Shown piece by piece: positions 1 through 5,705 of a DNA stretch of 5,953 bases (within the stretch, counting starts at the first letter, position 1; the number at the start of each line of letters is the position of its first letter). The DNA is taken from the NCBI GenBank assembly GCA_946531975.1, contig CAMNAY010000116.1, positions 1-5,953 on the forward strand, read 5' to 3'. The notes beneath the pieces are model-generated. The model made no database searches, was not told where the DNA came from, and saw only the letters and a program-made list of their open reading frames with translations. The translations under genes and the position numbers were made by a program. Origin of the DNA: an uncultured Ruminococcus sp. Lineage in GTDB: Bacteria > Bacillota > Clostridia > Oscillospirales > Ruminococcaceae.

Positions 1-165
1 TGTCTTGATTTTTTGGGAGCGTTTATTGGGTGTATTTTCTGCCGTAAAATTCCGACTTATAATAGTAATAATTCCTGCATAAACCGCTGTATTGTCAACA
101 AAAACACCATGGTCCTCTTCCCATGCATCAGAAATACTGCGGATCACCTTCTGTGTCAGTGTCAT
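1..165 (-). CDS. Possible N-terminal part of an unrecognised protein, cut by the left window edge
   Basis: Reading the minus strand from an ATG at 165-163, the frame stays open for 55 codons to position 1, beginning MTLTQKVIRSISDAWEED. A TAA sits in frame just upstream (171-169), so this ATG is the first possible start. An AAAGG touches the ATG and is too close to be ideal, while AAAGGG about ten bases upstream is a weak alternative. The visible part has no signal peptide and no motif I recognise. The stretch is clearly AT-richer than the genes to the right. If real, the gene is divergent from the M16 peptidase gene. A 55-codon open stretch can arise by chance, so this is a tentative call. 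The short plus-strand frame over the same bases looks less protein-like. Confidence 0.4.
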   Translation of the reverse strand, partial: MTLTQKVIRSISDAWEEDHGVFVDNTAVYAGIITIISRNFTAENTPNKRSQKIKT

Positions 166-194
166 CCTTTATGCGCCCTTTTTTTGTACAGTGC

Positions 195-223
195 TTGCAA
201 TTCCGGTATAAATATGGTACAAT
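195..223 (+). promoter_or_regulatory. Sigma-A type promoter for the M16 peptidase gene
   Basis: TTGCAA at 195-200 (-35) is followed after exactly 17 bases by TACAAT at 218-223 (-10), and TG at 215-216 makes it an extended -10. Transcription would start near 230, giving a leader of about 39 bases before the ATG at 269. The match to the consensus and the spacing are seen directly; its use is inferred. Confidence 0.75.
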
Positions 224-254
224 AAGCATAGCATAACCCCGAATTACACATCGC

Positions 255-262
255 AAAGGAGA
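255..262 (+). promoter_or_regulatory. Ribosome binding site that decides the M16 start
   Basis: AAAGGAGA lies just before two in-frame ATG codons, at 263 and 269. The GGAG ends at 261, leaving one base before the first ATG but seven before the second. The normal spacing of five to nine bases favours 269, which removes two residues (Met-His) from the longer reading. Confidence 0.75.
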
Positions 263-268
263 ATGCAT

Positions 269-3148
269 ATGCTCAATCAGGTTGGAGAACAGTTCCACGG
301 CTTTACGGTCACGCGCATCCGCGAGAGCGCAGAGCTGAACGGCAGACTGGTCGAAATGGTCTATGACAAAACCGGCACCGAACTCTGCTGGGTCGATAAT
401 AAACTCGAAAACAAGCTCTTTTCCGTCGCATTCAAAACACTGCCGGAGCAGAGCACCGGCGTGTTCCATATTCTGGAGCATTCCGTTCTCTGCGGCTCGA
501 AAAAATATCCCGTGCGGGAACCGTTTGTCGAGCTGCTCAAAAGCTCCATGAATACGTTTCTCAACGCAATGACATTTCCGGATAAGACGATGTACCCCGT
601 TTCCAGCCGGAATGCCCGCGATTTTCTCAATCTCACTGAGGTCTATCTCGACGCCGTCTTTGCCCCCGCAATCCTCAAAAATCCGAATATTTTCTATCAG
701 GAGGGCTGGCACATCGAGACCGATGCGGACGGCAGCCGCAGCTACAAGGGCGTCGTGTTCAATGAGATGAAAGGCGCGATGAGCGGTCTGGACGGCATCG
801 CGGAATACAAGATGCTCGAAATGCTGTTCCCCGATACCTGCTACGGCTTCAACAGCGGCGGCGATCCGGCTGTGATCCCGACGCTGACGTATGAGAAGTT
901 CATCGAGACCTACCACCGCTTCTATCATCCTTCCAATGCCCGCATTTTCCTCGACGGCGATATTCCCGCAGAGGAGACCTTTGCACTGCTGGAGGAATAT
1001 CTTTCACAGTTTGACCGCAGAGAGAATCTGCCGGTCATCGCTGAGCAGACGCCGGTCTCTGCCGAGGAGACCATTGAATATGAGCTTTCGCAGGACGAGG
1101 ACATCGAGAACAAGGCTGCACTCATGACCGGAAAGATCATCGGCGACTGGAATGACCGCGTCAAGATCATGGCATGCTCCGTTCTGCTTGACGCAGTCAT
1201 GGGCAGCAACGAGGCGCCGATGAAACGGGCGCTGCTGTCGGCGGGTCTGGCACAGGAGATCGACTATATGCTCGAAAACTCGATCGCGCAGTGCTACTTC
1301 CAGCTGACGGTGCGGAATGTGACAGACGGACGCGAAGCGGAAATTCTGCCGCTGCTCCGGAAAACCGCTGCGGAGCTGCTCGAAAACGGTCTGGACTATG
1401 CCGCGCTCGAAGCATCTGCAAACCGGTTTGAATTCCGGCTGCTCGAACCGGAGGAGCCGCAGGGACTCGACCGCTGCATCGCCTGCATGAACAGCTGGCT
1501 GCACGGCGGCGATCCGATGCAGTATATCGTCTATCGGGAAGACCTCGCCGCAATGCGGGAGATGCTGAAAAACGGCACCTTTGAGAAGCTGCTGCGCGAG
1601 CTGTTCCTTGATGAGACCGGTCTGGCAGTGCTGCATGCCAAGCCTTCGTATACCCGCGGAGAAACGCTGCGGCAGGAGGAGAATGCGCGGCTGGAAGCCT
1701 TCTGCGCAGACTGGACCGAAGCGGATGAGAAGAAGAATGCCGAGCTGAACGAGAAGCTGCAGCTCTGGCAGCAGACACCGGATACGCCGGAGCAGCTTGC
1801 AACCCTGCCGGTTCTCGATGTCTCTGAGGTCAGCGATCAGCCGACATGGCCGGAGACCGTTGTTCATGAGACAGACGGCGTCACAGTGCTGTATCATCCG
1901 CTGCCCTGCATGGGAATTACGCATGTCGGGCTCTATTTCCGGCTGACGGATTATACGCTGGAAGATCTGCCGTTGCTTTCGCTGATTGCCATGCTGTTCG
2001 GCAAGCTGCCGACTGCGCATTATTCCGCGCTGGAATTGCAGCAGGAGCTGAAAAACAAGGTCGGACGGCTCGAATTCTCCGTCGAGGTGTATGCGGAGAA
2101 GAATCAGACTGAGACCTGCATCCCGATGCTGACGGTGCGGTGCAGCTTTCTGGAGGGACGCCTTACCGATGCCGCAGAGCTGATTGCCGAGGCGCTGCTG
2201 ACCACCGACTTTACGCAGAAGGATAAGATCCGCGAAATCCTTGTGCAGAATGATGAACGGCTCAAGCAGTTCGGCGTTATGGCGGGTCATGCGCTCGGCA
2301 TCAACGCGGCGATGTCGCATTATGCGGCTTCCTATGCGGCACGGGATGCGCTGGGCGGCTATACGGCGATCCGCCGGACACATGAGCTGGTGAAGAACTA
2401 TGACGAAGCATTTGACGGCTTCGCGGCACTGGCAGAGCGGGTGCAGAAGGAGACCGGCTGCAAGGCACGCCTGACTGCCGGTGTGACGGCTGCAAATGAC
2501 ACGGAAATCGGCGCGATTCTGTCGAAATTCCCGCAGGGAAGTGCTGTGCCGGAAAATGTACACTATGAGATGCATCTGCCGGAGCGCATGGGCTGCCGGA
2601 TTCCGGCACAGATCGGCTATGCCGTGCAAGGCTGGCAGGCTTCCGGCGACGCGCTGAAGTTCGATGCAGGATACCGTGTCGCGGCAAAGATTCTCTCGCT
2701 GAGCTATCTCTGGAATGTGGTGCGCGTGCAGGGCGGCGCATACGGAACGGGCATTTCGATCCGGCGCGACAACAGCATATTCACTTACTCCTACCGCGAC
2801 CCCTCACCGGCAGCTTCACTGGACGTCAATCGCGGACTGTCTGCGTTCATCCGAACCTTCTGTGAGAGCGGCGAACCGCTGGACGGCTATATCATCTCCA
2901 CGGTGAACGACGAGGATCCGCTGCGCTCGCCGCGTGATGACGGCTTTGCGGCAGATGCGAGCTGGTTTACCAAGCGCAAAAAGGAGGAGCTTGCAGCCGA
3001 ACGGAAGCAGATGCTTTCTGTGACACGCGAGACACTGCTGCGTTCGTGCGCAGTCTGGGATGCGTTCGCAGCGCAGGGCAGTGTATGCGTCTGCGCGGCG
3101 GAGAATCAGCTCGGTGACTGCGGCGATCTGGAAATCTGCGAGCTGTAA
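269..3148 (+). CDS. M16C-family zinc metallopeptidase (presequence protease PreP/Cym1 type)
   Basis: This is a full-length (959 aa) inverzincin peptidase that degrades unfolded peptides inside a closed two-half chamber. The zinc site is HILEH, with His67 and His71 as ligands and Glu70 as catalytic base, followed by the distal ligand Glu166 in FNEMKGAMS. The block GSKKYPVREPF through LNAMTFPDKTMYPVSSRN is typical of PreP/Cym1 rather than of the two-subunit processing peptidases. A charged helical hinge lies at about 475-515, then the metal-free second half. In that half, Arg819 and Tyr825 of VRVQGGAYG match the family's substrate-binding Arg/Tyr pair with the same six-residue separation. There is no signal peptide, so it is probably cytosolic. 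The length is normal for the family and no frameshift is visible. It has its own promoter and ends 79 bases before the next start. The mitochondrial homologues clear presequences; the bacterial substrate is unknown, and general peptide turnover is the inference. Confidence 0.95.
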   Translation: MLNQVGEQFHGFTVTRIRESAELNGRLVEMVYDKTGTELCWVDNKLENKLFSVAFKTLPEQSTGVFHILEHSVLCGSKKYPVREPFVELLKSSMNTFLNAMTFPDKTMYPVSSRNARDFLNLTEVYLDAVFAPAILKNPNIFYQEGWHIETDADGSRSYKGVVFNEMKGAMSGLDGIAEYKMLEMLFPDTCYGFNSGGDPAVIPTLTYEKFIETYHRFYHPSNARIFLDGDIPAEETFALLEEYLSQFDRRENLPVIAEQTPVSAEETIEYELSQDEDIENKAALMTGKIIGDWNDRVKIMACSVLLDAVMGSNEAPMKRALLSAGLAQEIDYMLENSIAQCYFQLTVRNVTDGREAEILPLLRKTAAELLENGLDYAALEASANRFEFRLLEPEEPQGLDRCIACMNSWLHGGDPMQYIVYREDLAAMREMLKNGTFEKLLRELFLDETGLAVLHAKPSYTRGETLRQEENARLEAFCADWTEADEKKNAELNEKLQLWQQTPDTPEQLATLPVLDVSEVSDQPTWPETVVHETDGVTVLYHPLPCMGITHVGLYFRLTDYTLEDLPLLSLIAMLFGKLPTAHYSALELQQELKNKVGRLEFSVEVYAEKNQTETCIPMLTVRCSFLEGRLTDAAELIAEALLTTDFTQKDKIREILVQNDERLKQFGVMAGHALGINAAMSHYAASYAARDALGGYTAIRRTHELVKNYDEAFDGFAALAERVQKETGCKARLTAGVTAANDTEIGAILSKFPQGSAVPENVHYEMHLPERMGCRIPAQIGYAVQGWQASGDALKFDAGYRVAAKILSLSYLWNVVRVQGGAYGTGISIRRDNSIFTYSYRDPSPAASLDVNRGLSAFIRTFCESGEPLDGYIISTVNDEDPLRSPRDDGFAADASWFTKRKKEELAAERKQMLSVTRETLLRSCAVWDAFAAQGSVCVCAAENQLGDCGDLEICEL

Positions 3149-3164
3149 TACCGGCGAGCCGCGC

Positions 3165-3194
3165 AGTACACTTTTCCGCGATTCATGGTATAAT
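3165..3194 (+). promoter_or_regulatory. Extended -10 promoter for the DUF2752 gene
   Basis: A perfect TATAAT at 3189-3194 has TG at 3186-3187, giving TGGTATAAT. The -35 region (around 3165-3170, AGTACA) is poor, as is common when an extended -10 is present. Transcription should begin near 3201, about 27 bases before the GTG start. It lies wholly between the peptidase stop and the next gene, so DUF2752 can be expressed independently of the peptidase. Confidence 0.65.
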
Positions 3195-3210
3195 GGATGC
3201 AAACATCGCA

Positions 3211-3218
3211 GAAAGGAG
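3211..3218 (+). promoter_or_regulatory. Ribosome binding site selecting the GTG start at 3228
   Basis: GAAAGGAG ends nine bases before GTG 3228-3230. No ATG in this frame has comparable placement: the upstream in-frame ATG at 3060 lies inside the peptidase gene and upstream of the promoter. The GTG is therefore the only start consistent with both promoter and ribosome binding site. Confidence 0.75.
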
Positions 3219-3227
3219 CGGCTGCCC

Positions 3228-3620
3228 GTGAAACGAAAACCGAAAAAACGGATGCAGGCACTGCTGCTCTGCCTGCTGCCGGCTGCGGCATACGGACTGC
3301 TGCTGCTGGCAAAGACGCTGTACGCCCGCTTTGCACAGCCGCATCTGCCGCCCTGCCTGCTCCGCACAGCAACGGGAATCCAATGTCCCGGCTGCGGCAT
3401 GACGCACAGCGTCTACGCCCTGACAGAGCTGGACTTTGCAGGTGCACTGCGTGCAAATGCCGCGATCCCGTTTCTTGTCCTGCTCGCCGCAGTATATTAT
3501 GCAGAACTGTGGCTGAAGTTTGCAGGGCATCCGCGCCGGCTGATCCCGCGGAAAACCTGTTTTCTGTACGGCTGCCTCAGCATCTGGCTTCTGTACTGCA
3601 TTCTCCGTAATCTCATTTGA
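3228..3620 (+). CDS. DUF2752 family small membrane protein, GTG start
   Basis: The product is 130 aa with a basic N-terminus (VKRKPKKR) and three hydrophobic segments at roughly 9-32, 77-98 and 111-130. Between the first two is the DUF2752 hallmark: Cys43, then TGIQCPGCGMTH with Cys53, Cys56 and Gly57. The family consensus is CPxCGxTR; here the final Arg is His60. The cysteine cluster could bind metal or be redox active, but no biochemical role is established for the family. The basic N-terminus suggests a cytosolic start. The length is typical of DUF2752. It has its own promoter, so co-transcription with the peptidase is possible but not required. A long inverted repeat with a T tract follows immediately. 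The family assignment is confident; the function is unknown. Confidence 0.85.
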   Translation: MKRKPKKRMQALLLCLLPAAAYGLLLLAKTLYARFAQPHLPPCLLRTATGIQCPGCGMTHSVYALTELDFAGALRANAAIPFLVLLAAVYYAELWLKFAGHPRRLIPRKTCFLYGCLSIWLLYCILRNLI

Positions 3621-3626
3621 ATCCCG

Positions 3627-3726
3627 GCATTCCCGCTGCTGCTCTGTCTGTTGTGCAGTTTGCGCAAATCAGCATTCTGTGATTTGTGCATTCATACAGA
3701 GTACATCGGGAATGCTTTTCTTTTTC
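3627..3726 (+). terminator. Composite rod-like hairpin with T tract: terminator or small structured RNA
   Basis: Three nested helices can be drawn. The outer stem is GCATTCCCG (3627-3635) with CGGGAATGC (3707-3715), nine perfect pairs. The middle stem is CTCTGT (3642-3647) with ACAGAG (3696-3701), extended outward by a G-U and several further pairs. The inner stem is TGCGCAAATC (3661-3670) with GATTTGTGCA (3681-3690), ten pairs including one G-U, closed by a ten-base loop. TTTTCTTTTTC (3716-3726) follows the outer stem directly, as in an intrinsic terminator. It starts six bases after the DUF2752 stop. Ordinary terminators have one short stem, so this is unusually elaborate. It may simply end the DUF2752 transcript, or it may be a stable 3' RNA in its own right. 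The pairings are seen in the sequence; the role is inferred. Confidence 0.55.
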
Positions 3727-3744
3727 ATATTTTTCTGTTATGAT
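3716..3744 (+). promoter_or_regulatory. Promoter for the two-gene membrane protein operon
   Basis: TATGAT at 3739-3744 preceded by TG at 3736-3737 gives an extended -10 (TGTTATGAT). A weak -35 (TTTTCT, 3716-3721) lies 17 bases upstream and coincides with the T tract of the preceding hairpin. Predicted transcription start is near 3751, leaving a leader of about 75 bases. Confidence 0.6.
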
Positions 3745-3763
3745 ATGTTTAGATAAATATACA

Positions 3764-3780
3764 TTCGCGATACACGCGAA
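3764..3780 (+). promoter_or_regulatory. Perfect inverted repeat in the operon leader
   Basis: TTCGCG (3764-3769), spacer ATACA, CGCGAA (3775-3780) forms a perfect 6-bp dyad. It lies 20 bases after the -10 and 46 bases before the ATG. The position suits either a repressor operator just downstream of the start site or a small 5' leader hairpin. No T tract follows, so it is not a terminator. The protein or signal involved cannot be read from the sequence. Confidence 0.45.
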
Positions 3781-3826
3781 ACAGAAATCAGCAAAACAGG
3801 GAAAAAGAAATCGGGGAGGTGTATGC

Positions 3827-4360
3827 ATGGAGGAGCGAAAGCTCGAATGGGAGTCCGAAGAAGCGAAGAAGGAGCGGGCAATCCGCGAGGCAAACCGGGA
3901 AATGGACGCACGCGCCGGATTGTTCAACCGCAACTGGGAGGAGAATCCTGACGTTCACCACAGCAGCGCCGCAGAATCCGCCCCGCCGGAACCGGAAAAA
4001 CAAGAATCATCCCAGCCCGCGGCACCTGTGCCGAAGGCGCCCGCAGCAGCACCGTTCCCCAAAAACCAGACACCGCGCAGGAAGGCGTCCGTACTGGACG
4101 AACACCGGCAGCGCCGGGCAGCCCGTCAGCGGGCGAACCGCATCCGCCGGCAGCAGCGCCCCCGCAGAAGAAAGCACGGCAGCCGCAGTCATCTGCATCA
4201 GCAGATCTCCGCAATGCGCCGGATCCGGATCTATTTGCTGATTACAGCCGCCGTTCTGCTCCTTGCAGGCATCGGTCTTGTAATCCTGATTCCGGATGAC
4301 AGCCCGCAGACCGCAGCCTGCCTTGCCGCCTGCACTCCCCTTTTCTGCCGGAACCGTTAA
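3827..4360 (+). CDS. Unrecognised Arg-rich protein with a C-terminal membrane segment
   Basis: I do not recognise a family for this 177-aa product. It begins with a highly charged helical segment (about 1-40, MEERKLEWESEEAKKERAIR), then a Pro/Ala-rich linker (about 50-83). Next is a strongly basic region (84-134) with 18 Arg, 2 Lys and 4 His in 51 residues. One hydrophobic helix follows at about 135-155, and a short tail ends the protein with three cysteines (165, 169, 174). By the positive-inside rule the long N-terminal part is cytosolic and the tail is outside. The start is ATG 3827, seven bases after GGGGAGG; the ATG at 3823 is in another frame and closes quickly. It is first in a probable operon, 28 bases before the next gene. 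The basic region could bind nucleic acid, ribosomes or acidic lipids. That it is a gene is likely; its function is unknown. Confidence 0.75.
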   Translation: MEERKLEWESEEAKKERAIREANREMDARAGLFNRNWEENPDVHHSSAAESAPPEPEKQESSQPAAPVPKAPAAAPFPKNQTPRRKASVLDEHRQRRAARQRANRIRRQQRPRRRKHGSRSHLHQQISAMRRIRIYLLITAAVLLLAGIGLVILIPDDSPQTAACLAACTPLFCRNR

Positions 4361-4388
4361 TTGCAAACGAAAGGAGATCGAATCAGCC

Positions 4389-5381
4389 ATGCCGCAAACA
4401 GAACAAAACCAGATGTTGCAGAACAATGACGCAGCACGCAAGCGCAAAAAGAAAAAGAAAAAAGCATCCCGCCTCAAACATGTGCTGAGCATCATCGGCA
4501 TGTGTGCAGGATTGTTTGTGACAGTCTGCCTGCTGACGCTTGCCGCGACCTCACTGACGGAAAAAAAGAAGTCCGGCGGAAATGCCGAACCGGAGGAGCT
4601 TGAAATTCTGGAATCGAAGGAGATCACAAAAACCACGGTCTCAACAACGACGACAGCCTTGACCGAGACGGTCACGACCGATTTCAGCACAGATCTGACC
4701 ACCGACACCACGGAGGAAACGACCGAGACGACAACGGTCTCCACGCGTTACATTCCCGGTGAGGATGAATACCCGTATTTCACACGAAAATACACCTATC
4801 CGCACGAAGCCGACCTGACCGCGCCGGGCACAACGACAACAACGGCGCGCCAGACGGACAGCCGCACCGATCCGGAGAATCTGCTGTATGTCAGCTACGG
4901 CGCAGCCCTGCGGCAGTTTCTGCTGAATGCAGGCGAAGCGGACACCGAGCCGATGTACGCGCTGACAGATCTGAACGGTGACGGCAAACCGGAGCTGATT
5001 ATATCCGGCGGCACAGCAGCGGAAGCGCATCATGCGGTATACGGTTTTGCAAACGAAAAGCTGATCGAAATGCAGAGTACGACCGGCAGTGCGTTCGGGC
5101 ATTTGTATCTGCCGCCTGAGAACGAGCAGCCGATTCTGATTGAGATTTGCGAATCGGAGAGCGGCACAGAGACTTATTACTATGAATTTGACGGTGAAAA
5201 GCTGGTGCTTCTGCATTTCTTCAGCGACCGAAACGGCAGCTATCAGGCAGACGGTGCAGCGGTCTCAGCGGAGGAATACACCGCCGCGCTGTATCTGACG
5301 GCGCAGCGGACAGCGGGCAGAGAGATTGCACTGCCGACGGATGCAGAGCAGCTGACCGAAGTCGGCGGGCATCACTTCTAA
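4389..5381 (+). CDS. Single-pass surface protein with Thr-rich stalk and calcium-loop domain
   Basis: The 330-aa product has a cytosolic N-terminus with a run of lysines (about 17-30) and a membrane anchor at about 32-54. A Thr-rich linker spans about 79-119, and a second Thr run sits near 147-152. An extracellular domain covers about 160-330. The domain carries LTDLNGDGKPELII, where Asp194, Asn196, Asp198 and Glu202 form a DxNxDGxxE loop like those of EF-hand, dockerin and FG-GAP repeats, so calcium binding is likely. There is only one such loop, so it is neither a full dockerin pair nor a propeller. No signal-peptidase or lipobox site is evident after the anchor. The ATG at 4389 is 12 bases after AAAGGAG, rather far, but no better start exists in frame. 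It follows its partner by 28 bases and ends at a strong terminator. Thr-rich stalks with such loops are typical of ruminococcal cell-surface proteins. Ligand and function are unknown. Confidence 0.85.
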   Translation: MPQTEQNQMLQNNDAARKRKKKKKKASRLKHVLSIIGMCAGLFVTVCLLTLAATSLTEKKKSGGNAEPEELEILESKEITKTTVSTTTTALTETVTTDFSTDLTTDTTEETTETTTVSTRYIPGEDEYPYFTRKYTYPHEADLTAPGTTTTTARQTDSRTDPENLLYVSYGAALRQFLLNAGEADTEPMYALTDLNGDGKPELIISGGTAAEAHHAVYGFANEKLIEMQSTTGSAFGHLYLPPENEQPILIEICESESGTETYYYEFDGEKLVLLHFFSDRNGSYQADGAAVSAEEYTAALYLTAQRTAGREIALPTDAEQLTEVGGHHF

Positions 5382-5387
5382 GCGCGC

Positions 5388-5416
5388 GGAGCCGGGCACG
5401 GCCCGGCTCCTTTTGT
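5388..5416 (+). terminator. Intrinsic terminator of the membrane protein operon
   Basis: GGAGCCGGGC (5388-5397) and GCCCGGCTCC (5401-5410) are perfect ten-base complements around an ACG loop, followed by TTTTGT. It begins six bases after the stop codon at 5381. Read on the minus strand the hairpin lacks a T tract, so it ends plus-strand transcripts well and would stop the converging minus-strand genes only weakly. Confidence 0.9.
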
Positions 5417-5439
5417 CAATCAGCACAGTCATTTATCAT

Positions 5440-5697
5440 CTATCGTTTCCAGATTCTTCTCAGCAGCACGGCGAGCGCACCGAGCATCATGACGGCAATC
5501 AGCGCACACCACACAGCGAAACCGATATTTCTGTCCCGAATTCCGCCGATCATCAGAATGAGCATAATCACGCTGAGCGGAACGCAGAGCAGGCAGACCG
5601 TGACCGTCCGGATGATTTTCGGAACACGCGGGCTTTCGGCAGCCTCTCCGAGAATCCCGCCGAGCAGTTCCATGACCAGTTCCACAAGAAAATCCAT
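5440..5697 (-). CDS. Small two-helix membrane protein of unknown function
   Basis: This 85-aa protein starts at ATG 5697-5695 and ends with TAG at 5442-5440. Residues 1-20 (MDFLVELVMELLGGILGEAA) look like an amphipathic helix. Two membrane helices follow at about 30-52 and 58-79, and the tail RRIWKR is basic, which suggests both ends face the cytosol. The ribosome binding site AAGG (5707-5704) overlaps the TAA stop of the upstream ribbon-helix-helix gene and is six bases from the ATG. The two genes are separated by only eight bases, so they are almost certainly co-transcribed and translationally coupled. I do not recognise a family. Its pairing with a DNA-binding protein is the main clue to its role. 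Confidence 0.75.
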   Translation of the reverse strand: MDFLVELVMELLGGILGEAAESPRVPKIIRTVTVCLLCVPLSVIMLILMIGGIRDRNIGFAVWCALIAVMMLGALAVLLRRIWKR

Positions 5698-5705
5698 ATT
5701 GCACC

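Noticed and set aside
141..187. A plus-strand terminator ending in the T run at 181-187
   Set aside because: The only pairing before the T run is a short GGAT/ATCC with a long loop and several unpaired bases before the T run, too weak to support a call.
13..225. A 70-codon plus-strand frame before the peptidase gene
   Set aside because: It has no ribosome binding site, is unusually rich in Cys and Asn, resembles no known protein and runs through the peptidase promoter.
128..928. A 266-codon minus-strand frame covering the start of the peptidase gene
   Set aside because: It overlaps the catalytic region of the peptidase in antisense, has no convincing ribosome binding site and would span the promoter at 195-223.
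1004..2629. A 541-codon open frame on the minus strand inside the peptidase gene
   Set aside because: It lies wholly opposite a full-length conserved M16 gene. Its product is rich in Arg, His, Gln and Cys with no domain, and such long antisense frames are common where GC-rich codons are used.
3149..3180. A terminator after the peptidase gene
   Set aside because: Only 3-4 bp stems such as CGG/CCG or CGCG/CGCG can be drawn and no T tract follows them, so the peptidase transcript may read into DUF2752.
3060..3227. A longer N-terminus for the DUF2752 protein
   Set aside because: The extra 56 residues overlap the peptidase gene and lie largely upstream of the TATAAT promoter. The GTG at 3228 has the ribosome binding site.
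3197..3610. An overlapping 137-codon plus-strand frame in the DUF2752 gene
   Set aside because: It is a shifted reading of the same bases. It lacks the CPGCG motif and the membrane helices, and has no separate ribosome binding site.
4007..4744. A 245-codon minus-strand frame with a repetitive Val/Ser start
   Set aside because: The repeats are just the complement of the Thr codons in the surface protein stalk, and the frame crosses two plausible plus-strand genes.
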